Assembly (NCBI RefSeq): GCF_014644535.1
Contig: NZ_BMKW01000011.1
Location: forward strand, 32,722 to 96,721
Direction of reading: 5' to 3'
Length of the DNA: 64,000 nt
Origin: Neoroseomonas lacus
GTDB taxonomy: Bacteria; Pseudomonadota; Alphaproteobacteria; Acetobacterales; Acetobacteraceae
Part shown: positions 8,452-17,676 of the stretch, piece after piece
How the letters are laid out: each line of letters begins with the position of its first letter
How positions within the stretch are numbered: the first letter of the stretch is position 1
Made by a program: the position numbers and the translations under genes
Notes under the pieces: generated by a model
Databases searched by the model: none
Told to the model about the DNA's origin: nothing
The model's input: only the letters and a program-made list of their open reading frames with translations

Positions 8452-10248
8452 TCAGGCGTCGCGCCACCAGTCGCTCAGCAGCCATGTGGTGCCGTCCCAG
8501 GCGCTCAGCACCGGGTGCAGCGTGTTCAGGCTGGCGCTGACCGTCGGGCGCTTCACCAGCGGGATGATGTGGTTGCTGGACACCACCAGGTCATTCATGC
8601 GGATGAACAGCGCCGCACGCTTCACCGGGTCGAGCTCGCCCTGCGCCTCGCTGAAGATGCGGTCATACTCCGCATTGCGCCACCGGACGATGTTGCGCCC
8701 CTGCCAGTTGTTCGCCTTGGAGGAAACCTCCGCCGAGGTGTACTGGTTCATGAACCGCTCGGGGTCGGCCTGCGGCATCGTTGTCGTGTACATCTGCATG
8801 TCGGCGTAGAGCTTGGTGTAGGTGTCGGGGTTGGCGACATCCGACGAGAAGAACACCGAGGCGGTGACCGACTTCAGTTCAAGCTCGATACCCGCGCGCT
8901 GCGCCGCCTGCTTGTAGATCGCCTGGGTACGCTGGCGCGGAGCATTGACCGAGGTCTGGAACAGGAACTTCAGCCGCACGCCGTTCTTGGCCCGGATGCC
9001 GTCGCCGCCACGCGCCCAGCCGGCGGCGTCGAGCACGTCGTTCGCCTTCTGGATGCTGAATTCCCAGCGCATGTTGGGCGACCGGAAGCGCGGCGGGTTG
9101 TTCAGGAAATTCGCCGTTGCCGGGCCGCCGCGGCCGTAGATGAACTGTTCCAGCGCATTGCGGTCGATCAGCAGCGCCATCGCCTGGCGCACTGCGGGGT
9201 CGCGGAAGGCGGGGTGCTCGGTTTTGATCGAGGACCGCTCGCCATCGACCTCCTGGTTCGGGTCGGTGCAGTTGAGCTGGACGAATTCGATGCCGCCGCC
9301 ATCGACGATGTTCACCTTGCCGCGGCCGGCTGCTTCCAGCCGCTTCAGGATCGCATCCTCGACCTGCATGTTCCACGCATAGTCGTAGTCGCCGGTCTGC
9401 AACACCGCGCGCGCGGCGGAGACGGCATCGCCGCCGCCCTTGATCTCGAGTGTGTCGAAATACGGGCGGTTGTCGAGGTGGTAGTTCGGGTTCAGCTCGG
9501 CGCGCAGATTGTCGCCCGGCGCAAAGGAGACGAACTTGTACGCGCTGGTGCCGACCGGGCGCAGATTAGTCGGCGCGTCGCGCGCATTGGCTCCGGCATA
9601 ATCCTTGAACAGGTGCTTGGGGATGATGCCGCCGACCGCGGCGACGAAGGCGTCGGCCCAGAACGGCGTCGGCTGGTTGAATTCCACCCGCACCGTGTAG
9701 TCGTCCACCTTCACGACATTCACGTCGCGATAGGAACCGGAGGTGACCGCCGCCACCGCCGGGTTCTTCGCGTACTCCCAGTTGAACACGACGTCGTCGG
9801 CCGAGAAATCCTGGCCGTCATGCCATTTCACGCCGCGCTTGAGCTTCCAGGTGACCGAACGCCCGTCTTCCGTCAGGCCGCGATTCTCGATCGATGGGAC
9901 CTCGGCGGCGAGGATCGGATGCAGCGTGCCATCCGTGTTCCAGCCGGCGAGCGGCTCGTAGAACACACGGCTGGCATCCTGGTTGGTCGTGCCGGAGCCG
10001 AAATGCGGGTTCAGCAGCGTCGAGGCCTGCCAGTACAGGATCTTCAACTGGCCGCCGCCGCCACGGCGCGTCGGGCGATAGGCGGAGGAGGTCTGCGCCG
10101 CCGCCGGCGCGGCGCCCGTGATGGCGAGAAGCTGCGTGGCCATTGGCGCGGTCAAGCCAAGCGCCGCCATCCGCTTCACGAAACCACGGCGTGACAGCAT
10201 GCCGCGCTGCACGCGACCGATCATCTGACGCAGGTCGTCTTCGTACAT
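8452..10248 (-). CDS. family 5 extracellular solute-binding protein, Tat-exported
   Basis: A 598-residue periplasmic binding protein of the DppA/OppA class (SBP_bac_5). The N-terminus has a twin-arginine signal (SRRGFVKRMAALGL) with a cleavage region near AAPAAAQ. The mature part carries family blocks such as RRGVKWHDGQDFSADDVVFNWEY and LFKDYAG, and a long second lobe. The start before YEDDLRQ has GGGAGACC upstream; the open frame extends 8 codons further without a site. It is the binding protein directly ahead of dppBCDF, so it is probably the main receptor. Tat export implies folding before export. The ligand is not evident from sequence. Confidence 0.9.
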   Translation of the reverse strand: MYEDDLRQMIGRVQRGMLSRRGFVKRMAALGLTAPMATQLLAITGAAPAAAQTSSAYRPTRRGGGGQLKILYWQASTLLNPHFGSGTTNQDASRVFYEPLAGWNTDGTLHPILAAEVPSIENRGLTEDGRSVTWKLKRGVKWHDGQDFSADDVVFNWEYAKNPAVAAVTSGSYRDVNVVKVDDYTVRVEFNQPTPFWADAFVAAVGGIIPKHLFKDYAGANARDAPTNLRPVGTSAYKFVSFAPGDNLRAELNPNYHLDNRPYFDTLEIKGGGDAVSAARAVLQTGDYDYAWNMQVEDAILKRLEAAGRGKVNIVDGGGIEFVQLNCTDPNQEVDGERSSIKTEHPAFRDPAVRQAMALLIDRNALEQFIYGRGGPATANFLNNPPRFRSPNMRWEFSIQKANDVLDAAGWARGGDGIRAKNGVRLKFLFQTSVNAPRQRTQAIYKQAAQRAGIELELKSVTASVFFSSDVANPDTYTKLYADMQMYTTTMPQADPERFMNQYTSAEVSSKANNWQGRNIVRWRNAEYDRIFSEAQGELDPVKRAALFIRMNDLVVSSNHIIPLVKRPTVSASLNTLHPVLSAWDGTTWLLSDWWRDA

Positions 10249-10386
10249 GTGAGGTCTCCCAGACCAATACATACGACGGTTCGCCGGCCCTCCCTTGGAC
10301 GCGGCGCCATCGCAACTTCTTCAATCGCAAAAACGCTACATGATGACCGGCCACCCCACTACCGGATTTTTTCGCCCTTCGCGGGA

Positions 10387-11583
10387 CTACGCGCCGGCCA
10401 TGCCCATTTCCTGTTCGACCAGGCTTACCCAATAGGCGACGCCGAGCGGAATGATTGCGTCATTGAAATTGTAGTGCGGCGTATGCACCTCGGGCGAGGT
10501 ACCATCCGGCCCGGTGCCGGCGCCCAGGAACATGAAGGCGCCCGGCCGGGCTTCGAGCATCAGCGCGAAATCCTCCGCGCCGGTGATCGGCGGCATCACC
10601 TTGACCGCTGCCGAATCCACAAAGGTCCGTGCGGCCGCGCGCGCGACCTCCGTCTGTTCCTTATGATTGACGAGGGCGGGCGAGCCGCGACGGTAGATCG
10701 CCTCCGCCGTGCAGCCATAGGAGGCGGCAAGGCCCTGCGCCAATTCGCCGATCCGCTTCTCCAGCAGATCGCGCACCGCCGGGACATAGCTGCGCGCCGT
10801 GCCGGTGATGGTGATCGCCGAGGGCATCACATTCGGCGATACCGGCGACCCGCCTTCGATCGAACCCACCGACAGCACCGCCGCCTCGATCGCCGGCACG
10901 TTGCGCGAGACGATGGACTGCAACGCCAGCACGAAATGCGCCTGCACCACCGTCACATCCGTGGCGAGATGCGGCGAGGAACCGCCATGCCCGCCAGTGC
11001 CCCTGAACGTCACGATGAAGCGGTCCGAGGCTGCGAGCGCCGGCCCGGTGCGCGTGCCGAAAACACCTTGCGGCAGCGTCGGCGCATTGTGCAGGCCATA
11101 GACAGCATCGCAGGGAAATCGGTCGAACAGCCCGTCGGCGATCATCGCCCGCGCCCCGCCGCGGCCTTCCTCGGCAGGCTGGAAGATCAGGTGCACCGTC
11201 CCGGCGAAATCCCGATGCGCCGCCAGCCAGCGCGCAGCACCCAGCAGCATCGTGGTGTGCCCGTCATGCCCGCAGGCATGCATCACCCCCGGCGTGGTTG
11301 AGGCATAGGGCATCCCGGTCTGCTCGTGGATCTGCAGCGCGTCCATATCCGCCCGCAGGCCGATCACCCGCTGGCCCGGCCTGCTGCCGCGGATGGTGCC
11401 GACCACGCCAAGCTTGCCGACACCCTCGGTCACCTCGATGCCGAGCGCGCGCAGCTCGCGCGCCACCAGCGCCGCGGTGCGTGTCTCCTCCATGCCGAGT
11501 TCGGGATGCGCGTGGATGTCCTGGCGGATGGCAGCGAGTTCCGGCAGCCAGGCTTTCACGCCATCGATCACGGGATTGGTCAT
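10387..11583 (-). CDS. M20D amidohydrolase (hippurate/N-acyl-amino-acid hydrolase type)
   Basis: A 398-residue M20D-family amidohydrolase, similar to HipO, AbgA/B and IAA-amino-acid hydrolases. Visible motifs are the metal site MHACGHDGHT (101-110) with Cys104 and His106, QPAEEGRGGA (136-145) with the catalytic Glu pair, His165 (YGLHN), and ITGAEDFA near the C-terminus. These enzymes cleave an amide bond between an acyl group and an amino acid. It sits between two periplasmic binding-protein genes in the ABC operon, so it probably hydrolyses the imported conjugate. The chosen ATG (before TNPVIDG) is the first that gives a family-like N-terminus. Confidence 0.9.
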   Translation of the reverse strand: MTNPVIDGVKAWLPELAAIRQDIHAHPELGMEETRTAALVARELRALGIEVTEGVGKLGVVGTIRGSRPGQRVIGLRADMDALQIHEQTGMPYASTTPGVMHACGHDGHTTMLLGAARWLAAHRDFAGTVHLIFQPAEEGRGGARAMIADGLFDRFPCDAVYGLHNAPTLPQGVFGTRTGPALAASDRFIVTFRGTGGHGGSSPHLATDVTVVQAHFVLALQSIVSRNVPAIEAAVLSVGSIEGGSPVSPNVMPSAITITGTARSYVPAVRDLLEKRIGELAQGLAASYGCTAEAIYRRGSPALVNHKEQTEVARAAARTFVDSAAVKVMPPITGAEDFALMLEARPGAFMFLGAGTGPDGTSPEVHTPHYNFNDAIIPLGVAYWVSLVEQEMGMAGA

Positions 11584-11630
11584 CAGGTGATTCCCTCTTC
11601 TGCCGGATGTGGGCGCGGCCGGCCTGGCTG

Positions 11631-11677
11631 GAGCAGATCCCGATCTGATCGAAACGCCCGATCGGGTAAAGCTGTTC
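11631..11677. repeat. GAGCAG-type extragenic palindrome, copy a
   Basis: An imperfect palindrome. The left arm is GAGCAGATCCCGATC and the right arm is GATCGGGTAAAGCTGTTC, so the ends GAGCAG and CTGTTC and the core CCCGATC/GATCGGG are inverted. It lies in the 154-bp gap between the second binding-protein gene and the M20 gene, 48 bases ahead of the M20 start. It resembles the elements at 14456 and 26530. Confidence 0.55.
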
Positions 11678-11737
11678 GCGAGAACAAACGGCCGGAGCGA
11701 TTGCCGTGAACCGGTGCGAGCGGAAGGTGCGGCACCG

Positions 11738-13231
11738 TCAGGGCGCGCGGATGCCGGCGAAGCGAATGATGCCGTCCGGGTTCGGCTCGAAACCCGCGAT
11801 GCCGGCACGCAGCCCCCAGAACCAGCGGTGATGATACAGGAACAGATGCGGCCGGTCTGCCAGCCAGGCTTCCGCGGCGCGATGATACTGCGCCTGGCGC
11901 TCTGCCGTGACCGTGCTGCGCCGCGCGGCGGCGAAGGCGGCATCGACCACGGGGTTGGCGTAGTGGCCCCAGTTCAGGAACCCATCGCTCGCCAGCCAGA
12001 TCGCCACATTGCCATGCGGGTCCGGCCGGCCGGACCAGATGGCGATGGCGGCGTCGTAGTCGCCACGCCGGGTCGCGGCGACCATGGCGCTCGATTCCAT
12101 CTGCTCGATGCGCACATCGAAGCCGCCCTCGGCGGCCATCGCCTGGATGATCTGCGCGACCTGCGCCTCGACTGGGCTGTTGGGCACCTTCAGCGTGAAG
12201 GCGACGCGGTCATGCCCCGCTTGGCGCAACAGCGCCTGCGCCCGCGCCGGGTCGCGCGGCGGCGGCGGCAAATCGGCGAAATGATAGGCGGTGCCGGGCG
12301 CCTCCGGCTGATTGCCGGGCACCAACAGTCCTTCCAACGCGACCTGGTTGATCACCGCGCGGTCGATGCTGCGTTCCAGCGCCTCGCGCACCAGCGGGTC
12401 GCGCAGCGCGCCCGTCGCGGTGTTGATCGACATGGTCTGGTAGGCGAGGGCGGTCGCCTCCACCACGCGCAGCCGCTGGTCGCGCCGCGCATCGGCGACA
12501 TCGGAGGGCGACAGCCGCTCGATGATGTCGAGCTGCCCGGCACGCAGGTTCAGCAGCCGCACCGTATTGTCCGGGATCGGCAGGAACACGAGCTTCTCGA
12601 CATGGATGTTCGCCGCGTTCCAGTGACCGGGGAAACGTTCCATCTCGATCCGATCCTGCGGCACACGGCGCGTCAGGCGGAACGGGCCGGAACAGACCGG
12701 CTCGTCGCGGATGCGCTCGCCCAACCGCGCCAGCGCGGTCGGCGACATGATCATCCCGCCGCGGTCGGCCAGCACCGAGAGCAGCGGCGCGAATGGTTCC
12801 GACAGCCGGATGATCACGGTGCGCTGGTCCGGCGCCTCGACCGCGCTGATCTGCGCGAGCTCACTGCGGCGGCGTGATTCGCGCGCGGTGCGATAGCGTT
12901 CGAGATTGACCCGCACCGCCTCGGCATCGAGCGACGTGCCGTCATGGAAGCGTGCATCGCTCCGCAGCGTCAGCGTCAGCGCCAGGCCATCCGGCGCCCA
13001 TTCCCAGCGCGTTGCCAGTTCCGGCCGGAAGGACAGGTCCGGCGCGGTGTCGATCAATTTGTCGCACAGCGCCGAGAAGACGACGCGTTCGACGAAGGAC
13101 CCGCTGACCGCCGGGTCGAGTACATTCGGGTCGGACCCGATGCCGATGCGAAGCGTCTGCGCGCCGGCGGGCTGCGCGACCGTCAGCACCACGAGCAAGG
13201 CGAAGGCAACGAGCGCACGCATCCCGGTCAT
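11738..13231 (-). CDS. family 5 extracellular solute-binding protein, second copy
   Basis: A periplasmic binding protein of about 497 residues (DppA/OppA class) with a Sec signal peptide (ALVAFALLVVLTVAQPAGAQ, probably cut after AGA). Mature motifs include LRIGIGSDPNVLDPA, LRSDARFHDGTSLDAEAV and the C-terminal tail GIIRFAGIR. It is about 100 residues shorter than the other binding protein and only distantly similar, so it is not a recent duplicate. It is the first gene of the minus-strand ABC operon. Several close ATGs exist; I chose the one 3 codons before MRALVA, which has GGGATGGG upstream. Two receptors for one permease would broaden ligand range. Confidence 0.85.
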   Translation of the reverse strand: MTGMRALVAFALLVVLTVAQPAGAQTLRIGIGSDPNVLDPAVSGSFVERVVFSALCDKLIDTAPDLSFRPELATRWEWAPDGLALTLTLRSDARFHDGTSLDAEAVRVNLERYRTARESRRRSELAQISAVEAPDQRTVIIRLSEPFAPLLSVLADRGGMIMSPTALARLGERIRDEPVCSGPFRLTRRVPQDRIEMERFPGHWNAANIHVEKLVFLPIPDNTVRLLNLRAGQLDIIERLSPSDVADARRDQRLRVVEATALAYQTMSINTATGALRDPLVREALERSIDRAVINQVALEGLLVPGNQPEAPGTAYHFADLPPPPRDPARAQALLRQAGHDRVAFTLKVPNSPVEAQVAQIIQAMAAEGGFDVRIEQMESSAMVAATRRGDYDAAIAIWSGRPDPHGNVAIWLASDGFLNWGHYANPVVDAAFAAARRSTVTAERQAQYHRAAEAWLADRPHLFLYHHRWFWGLRAGIAGFEPNPDGIIRFAGIRAP

Positions 13232-13345
13232 CCCATCCCGATGCAGGATCATCCGCGTCGCACGATGTCTCCGCAAGCAGCGAGAGTTGCCGCGCCATGT
13301 CCCGTGGCGCAGGCTCGTCGCCATCCCAGACGTGAGGCAACGACC

Positions 13346-13957
13346 ATGGCTGACCCCATCCTGTTCCCCGGCACCGTCGAATGGTCCGGCGAAAATCCCG
13401 GCATCTCGCTGAAGGAGGACCCCGCCGGCCCGTTCACCACCCTGGCCTCCTTCTTTCGGGTCGTACTCTCGCCGCATGGTCGCGGGCATGCGCTGGTGCT
13501 GCTGCTCTCGCCGGGTGAAGCAGCACCACCGGCCGAACGCGCGAATGTCTGCTTCACCGACAATGAGCCGCTCGCGCGCTGGCTGGTGGCTGACTATGTC
13601 TCGCATTTCGGCGCCTGGCGCGGCCTGCCGGGGCTTGCCGGGCTGCAATACCGCGCGCTCGACAGCGTGCAGTCGGACGGCGACGCGATCTCCAGCTACA
13701 GCGAGACAGTGCGCGCGGCGGATACCACGGTGACGCTGGCCTGGTCAGGACTCGGCAAGCCCTTCTGCTTCGCGCTGACGCCCCCGGCCTCGGCGACCGG
13801 CGCGCACATCATGCCGAGCCTGTTCGTCGGTTGCGAGACGGCGAGCGTCACGGTGAACGGGCAGGCGCGGCCCGGCGCGCCGGTGCCGCGCGAAATCGCC
13901 GGGCAGCGCATCTCGACCGCCATGCTGGCCTTCTCGGAGACCTGGATCCGCGCCTGA
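13346..13957 (+). CDS. conserved hypothetical protein, about 203 residues
   Basis: A soluble-looking protein with no signal peptide or membrane helix that I can see. Sequence features are an N-terminal DPILFPGTVEWSGENPGISL and a short acidic or aromatic centre. The length and codon bias are those of a real gene, and the start has GAGGCAAC upstream. It is divergent from the ABC operon, with 114 bases between the starts, so the gap may hold two promoters. I do not recognise the family. It could be a small beta-rich domain protein; no catalytic motif is evident. Confidence 0.6.
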   Translation: MADPILFPGTVEWSGENPGISLKEDPAGPFTTLASFFRVVLSPHGRGHALVLLLSPGEAAPPAERANVCFTDNEPLARWLVADYVSHFGAWRGLPGLAGLQYRALDSVQSDGDAISSYSETVRAADTTVTLAWSGLGKPFCFALTPPASATGAHIMPSLFVGCETASVTVNGQARPGAPVPREIAGQRISTAMLAFSETWIRA

Positions 13958-14012
13958 TTGGCTCTTGGCAGACACGCTCCCGCTCGCGCAAATGAGAGGT
14001 GGGAGCATCTGC

Positions 14013-14456
14013 ATGAGCGAACCGACCATTCCGCGTCCGGCGCTGTGGCTCGGCCTGGCCGGCCTGCTGCCGAGCATCACCGCGCTTGTCGTCATGTTGG
14101 CGCTACCCGGCATGCGGGAGCTCGCGGCCAGCGCGGGCCTCGGCTTTGCCGCCGTGATCGCGAGCTTCGTGGGCGGCAGCTGGTGGGGGCTCGCGGCGGG
14201 CCGGGCGTCGCCCGAGGCCATGCCATGCTATCTCAGCCTCGCCGTGATGCCTGGCCTGCTCGCCTGGCTGGCGGTGCTGGTCCCGCCGATGACCGGCTTC
14301 GGTGTCCTGGCGCTGCTGTTTGCCGTCCTGCCGCCGACCGACAGGCGGCTGTTGCACGAGGGCGTCAGCCCGTTCTGGTGGCTGGCGCTGCGCTTGCCGC
14401 TTTCCTTGGCCATGGCCGCGCTGCAGGCGGCCATGGCGCTGGTCTTGGTATTCTAG
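14013..14456 (+). CDS. DUF3429 family membrane protein
   Basis: A 147-residue inner-membrane protein with four to five hydrophobic segments. The conserved DUF3429 block reads FAAVIASFVGGSWWGLAAG (FLGGxxWG core). The ATG at 14013 has GAGGTGGGA upstream and is preferred over a TTG 16 codons earlier. The stop codon TAG forms the first bases of the TAGAGCAG palindrome that follows. Function unknown; family members are short polytopic proteins of proteobacteria. Confidence 0.82.
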   Translation: MSEPTIPRPALWLGLAGLLPSITALVVMLALPGMRELAASAGLGFAAVIASFVGGSWWGLAAGRASPEAMPCYLSLAVMPGLLAWLAVLVPPMTGFGVLALLFAVLPPTDRRLLHEGVSPFWWLALRLPLSLAMAALQAAMALVLVF

Positions 14457-14563
14457 AGCAGATCGCGCCTGACGGGACTCAGTCAGGCGCGCGAAGATGC
14501 TCGATCAGACAATGGCTTGGGGCGGTCTGCGTGAGCGCCGTCAAACGCAAACCGCTCCAAGCC
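14456..14563. repeat. GAGCAG-type double palindrome, copy b
   Basis: Two adjacent hairpins. The first pairs GAGCAGATCGCGCCTGAC (14456-14473) with an inverted arm ending GATGCTC (14482-14502). The second pairs 14514-14532 with 14545-14563, 17 of 19 bases complementary. The unit begins at the stop codon of the DUF3429 gene and lies between it and the convergent DUF308 gene. It could act as a two-way terminator, though no T-run follows. Confidence 0.65.
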
Positions 14564-14647
14564 CGGCACCGCCCCTCGGCAATCGGCCAACCATGCTCGG
14601 ATGCTGACGTGGGTCGCCGATAGGGGTGCGAACCGTCGCCGGACGGG

Positions 14648-15226
14648 TCAAACGGACGCTCGACCCTGCTGGTCGAGCCGCTTCAGCCGGAAGGCCAGCG
14701 CCAGCAGCACGACGCCCATCACGATCGCCTCGAGCGCGATGATCCAGGCGATGGCAAGCAGCCCCGCCCCCGGCCGGGTCAACAGGATGGCACCAAACAG
14801 CACGGTGACGGCGCCGAGCACGCCGAGCAGCACGTCGGAGACGCGGAAGGCGAGCACGATGCGCCCGACGCCCATCGCCACGGCGAAGCCACCGGCGACC
14901 AGCACGAGGACGAAGACCGAAACCCCAGGCGCCAGCAGCAACGCCACGGCCGCGGCCAGGGAGAGCAACCCGTCGAGCCAGGTCCAGACCCCGTGCGGCC
15001 CCTTGCCGGCGACTGCCTGCCAGATCGTCGTGCCGCCCTCGATCGCCATCCAGGCAGCGAGGAAGGCGAGCAGCACGAAGATGCTCAGCCCCGGATTCAG
15101 GAAGGTGAGGATGCCGAAGATGATCGCCGCCACCCCGCGCAGCGCGAAGGCCCACCAATGCCTGGCCATGGCACGCAGGATGGTCACCTGCTCATGGCCC
15201 GGAAGGCCGGGTGATGTGCTCGTCAT
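14648..15226 (-). CDS. DUF308/HdeD-family membrane protein
   Basis: A 192-residue inner-membrane protein with six predicted helices arranged as repeated DUF308 units. Typical blocks are WWAFALRGVAAIIFGILTFL, then repeated hydrophobic pairs with GxxxI/L, and a C-terminal ALAFRLKRL. The family includes HdeD, an acid-resistance membrane protein of E. coli, but most members have no proven role. The start follows a hydrophilic, Pro-rich 12-residue lead. It faces the DUF3429 gene and is divergent from the DedA gene. Confidence 0.85.
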   Translation of the reverse strand: MTSTSPGLPGHEQVTILRAMARHWWAFALRGVAAIIFGILTFLNPGLSIFVLLAFLAAWMAIEGGTTIWQAVAGKGPHGVWTWLDGLLSLAAAVALLLAPGVSVFVLVLVAGGFAVAMGVGRIVLAFRVSDVLLGVLGAVTVLFGAILLTRPGAGLLAIAWIIALEAIVMGVVLLALAFRLKRLDQQGRASV

Positions 15227-15357
15227 CGGTGCGGGCTCCTGCTGCGCGATCGGTGCAGCATAACGGATTCCGTCACGTCGGAAATTGATTGCGGCAAGGT
15301 TGTTTGCGGCGCACCGGGCGTTCGTGGCAGACCCCGTGCCAAACCGGGATGCGGCGG

Positions 15358-15960
15358 ATGGGGATGCTCACCAGCGGCTTCGAGAATTGGATCGGCGCCA
15401 GCGCCGGATGGGCGCCGGTGGCGGTCTTCGTGATCACCTTCCTGGAATCGTTGCCTGGCGTCAGCCTGTTGGTGCCGGCCACGGCCATGTTGGTGGGGAT
15501 CGGCGCGCTGCTCGGCGCCGGGACGATCGAACCGGCGCCGGTGGTGGCGGCGGCGATCGGCGGCGCCATCACCGGTGATGCCATCGGCTTCTGGGCGTCG
15601 CGTGCGCTGGGCCCGCAGGTGGTACGGCGCTGGCTGCCGCGAAGCCAGCGCCGCGCCTATGCCCGGGCGCTGCTGCTGTTTCGCCGCTGGGGATGGGCGG
15701 CGGTGTTCGTCGGGCGCTTCCTCGGCCCTGTCCGCGCCGTGGCGCCGTTGATGGCCGGGGTGGCGCGCATGCGGGAATACCGCTTCCAGACGGCAAATGT
15801 CGCCTCGGCCATCGTCTGGGCGCCGGCGATGCTGCTGCCTGGCTATGCCGCCGCGCGCGGTCTCGAAGGGATGGATATGGGCCAGGGCTTCGCGTGGCTG
15901 TTCGTTGCGCTGCTGCTGGCCGCCACCGTTTGGTGGGCACTGCATCGCAGGGCCGGCTAA
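15358..15960 (+). CDS. DedA/SNARE-associated-type membrane protein
   Basis: A 200-residue polytopic membrane protein. DedA/VTT hallmarks are visible: FLESLPGVSLLVPATAMLV near the N-terminus, GGAITGDAIGFWASRALG, and FVGRFLGPVRAVAPLMAGVARM with the conserved Arg and Pro of the amphipathic re-entrant region. DedA proteins are linked to lipid-carrier recycling and membrane-potential maintenance. The N-terminus is uncertain: ATG codons at 15349, 15358 and 15364 are all in frame and none has a strong ribosome-binding site. Confidence 0.85.
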   Translation: MGMLTSGFENWIGASAGWAPVAVFVITFLESLPGVSLLVPATAMLVGIGALLGAGTIEPAPVVAAAIGGAITGDAIGFWASRALGPQVVRRWLPRSQRRAYARALLLFRRWGWAAVFVGRFLGPVRAVAPLMAGVARMREYRFQTANVASAIVWAPAMLLPGYAAARGLEGMDMGQGFAWLFVALLLAATVWWALHRRAG

Positions 15961-16047
15961 TCGTGGCGTGGCGCATGAAGGAACGCGGCGCGCGCATGCG
16001 CCATGCGGCCGGCGTGTCGGATCGGTGGGATGAGGTTTCGCGGGCGG

Positions 16048-16123
16048 TGGTGGAGCTGAGGGGAATCGAACCCCTGACCTCCTCATTGCGAACGAGGCGC
16101 TCTCCCATCTGAGCTACAGCCCC
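16048..16123 (-). tRNA. tRNA-Ala, anticodon CGC, CCA encoded
   Basis: The minus strand folds as a standard cloverleaf. The acceptor stem is GGGGCTG/CAGCTCC with the G3-U70 wobble that marks tRNA-Ala. The D stem is GCTC/GAGC, the anticodon stem CCTCG/TGAGG has loop TTCGCAA giving anticodon CGC (reads GCG), and the T arm is AGGGG TTCGAAT CCCCT. Discriminator A73 is followed by an encoded CCA. There are 76 bases including CCA. It stands alone, pointing away from yggT. Confidence 0.97.
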
Positions 16124-16226
16124 GCCGCGCGAGGCCGGCTGAGTGCCCCAGCCGGCAAGGGAAGTCAAGGCGCCTTGTCCGGGCCGCCCCTGCTCACTAG
16201 GTTGCCACCGCTTTCGAGGAGGGATC

Positions 16227-16532
16227 ATGCGCGCGCTGTTCTGGCTGCTGGATACTGCGATCAGTCTTTATGTCTGGGCGCTGATCATCGCGGCGGTGAT
16301 GTCGCTGCTGCTCGCCTTCAATGTGCTCGACTCGCGGAACCGGCTGGTCTGGACGATCTCCGACTTCTTCTACCGCGTCACCGAGCCCGCCCTGCGGCCG
16401 ATTCGCCGCTTCCTGCCGGATCTGGGCGGCGTCGATCTCTCGCCCCTGGTGCTGATCCTGCTGCTGCAGGCGCTGCGCATCCTACTTGGCGAGATCTATG
16501 TCGGCATGCTGAGCAACGGCATCGGCTTTTGA
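16227..16532 (+). CDS. YggT-family membrane protein
   Basis: A 101-residue protein with two hydrophobic blocks (residues 3-30 and 70-95) around a polar loop [24 protein letters not shown], the YggT signature. It is an inner-membrane protein of unknown detailed role, often beside DUF167/yggU genes. The ATG at 16227 has GAGGAGGG upstream and begins MRALFWLL. The stop overlaps the TTG start of the next gene. First gene of a five-gene overlapping chain. Confidence 0.92.
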   Translation: MRALFWLLDTAISLYVWALIIAAVMSLLLAFNVLDSRNRLVWTISDFFYRVTEPALRPIRRFLPDLGGVDLSPLVLILLLQALRILLGEIYVGMLSNGIGF

Positions 16533-16831
16533 CCTTCTGGCGGGCCGAGGGCGATGGCGTGCTGGTCCGTGTGAAGGTCCAGCCGAAATCGCGCCGGCCC
16601 GGCCTGGGCGGGTTGAAACCCGCCGCCGACGGCCCCCGCCTGGCCATCGCCGTCACCGATGCGCCGGAGGATGGCCGCGCCACCCGGGCGGCCTGCGACG
16701 CGCTCGCCCACGCCCTGGGCGTCGCCAAATCCTCGGTGGATCTGGTGCAGGGCGCGACCTCGCGCGAAAAGCTGCTGCGCGTCGCCGGCGACCCGGCGGC
16801 GCTCGCCCTCGGCCTGGAGTCCCTCGCATGA
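16529..16831 (+). CDS. DUF167 (YggU) family protein, TTG start
   Basis: A 100-residue soluble protein. DUF167 features are [18 protein letters not shown] near the N-terminus, [38 protein letters not shown], and a short C-terminal helix. The family-typical N-terminus ([10 protein letters not shown]) can only be reached from a TTG that overlaps the yggT stop (TTGA), so a TTG start with translational coupling is inferred. The stop in turn overlaps the folD start by 4 bases. Function unknown. Confidence 0.9.
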   Translation: MTFWRAEGDGVLVRVKVQPKSRRPGLGGLKPAADGPRLAIAVTDAPEDGRATRAACDALAHALGVAKSSVDLVQGATSREKLLRVAGDPAALALGLESLA

Positions 16832-17676
16832 CCGCCCGCATCCTCGATGGCAAGGCGATCGCCGCCGCCCTGCGCGCCCGCTTGGCCGAGCGCGTCGCCG
16901 CACTGCCCTACAGCCCCGGCCTGCGCGTCGTGCGGGTGGGGGAAGACCCGGCCTCGGGCGTCTATGTCCGCAACAAGGACAAGGCGGCCAAGGCGGCCGG
17001 CTACGACAGCGCCACCATCCACCTGCCGGCCGAGACCACCGAGGCCGAACTGCTCGCCACCATCGCCACGCTGAATGCCGACCCGGTGGTGGACGGCATC
17101 CTCGTCCAACTGCCCCTGCCGCCGCGGATCCGCACCGAGGCCGCCATCGCCGCGGTGGACCCGGCCAAGGATGTGGACGGCTTCCACCCGCTCAATGCCG
17201 GCCGGCTCGCTGCCGGGCAGCCGGGCCTGGTGCCCTGTACGCCGCGTGGGGTGATGCACATCCTCGCCGAGGCGGGTGTCGTGCTGCGCGGGGCGCGGGC
17301 CGTGGTGCTCGGGCGGTCGCAGATCGTCGGGCGGCCGATGGCGCAGCTGCTGCTCGGCGCGGACTGCACCGTGACGATCGCGCATTCCCGCACACGCGAC
17401 CTGCCGGGCGAATGCCGCCGCGCCGACATCCTGGTCGCCGCCGTGGGCCGGCCTGAGATGGTGCGGGCCGATTGGGTCGCCCCCGGTGTCGTGGTCATCG
17501 ATGTCGGCATCAACCGGCTGCCGGATGGCCGGCTGGTGGGCGATGTCGCCTTTGGCGAGGTCGCGGCGGTCGCCGGCGCCATCACCCCGGTCCCCGGCGG
17601 CGTCGGGCCGATGACCATCGCCTGCCTGTTGCAGAACACGCTCGAAGCGGCCATTGCGCGGCGGGGGGCGGCATGA
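16828..17676 (+). CDS. folD: bifunctional methylene-THF dehydrogenase/methenyl-THF cyclohydrolase
   Basis: FolD, 282 residues, makes 10-formyl-THF from 5,10-methylene-THF with NADP reduction in one-carbon metabolism. Visible signatures are [16 protein letters not shown] (catalytic Lys in the YxxxK motif), the substrate loop [22 protein letters not shown], the nucleotide-binding [17 protein letters not shown], and the C-terminal [19 protein letters not shown]. Length is normal. It overlaps both neighbours by 4 bases, so its expression is tied to the yggT chain. Confidence 0.97.
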   Translation: MTARILDGKAIAAALRARLAERVAALPYSPGLRVVRVGEDPASGVYVRNKDKAAKAAGYDSATIHLPAETTEAELLATIATLNADPVVDGILVQLPLPPRIRTEAAIAAVDPAKDVDGFHPLNAGRLAAGQPGLVPCTPRGVMHILAEAGVVLRGARAVVLGRSQIVGRPMAQLLLGADCTVTIAHSRTRDLPGECRRADILVAAVGRPEMVRADWVAPGVVVIDVGINRLPDGRLVGDVAFGEVAAVAGAITPVPGGVGPMTIACLLQNTLEAAIARRGAA

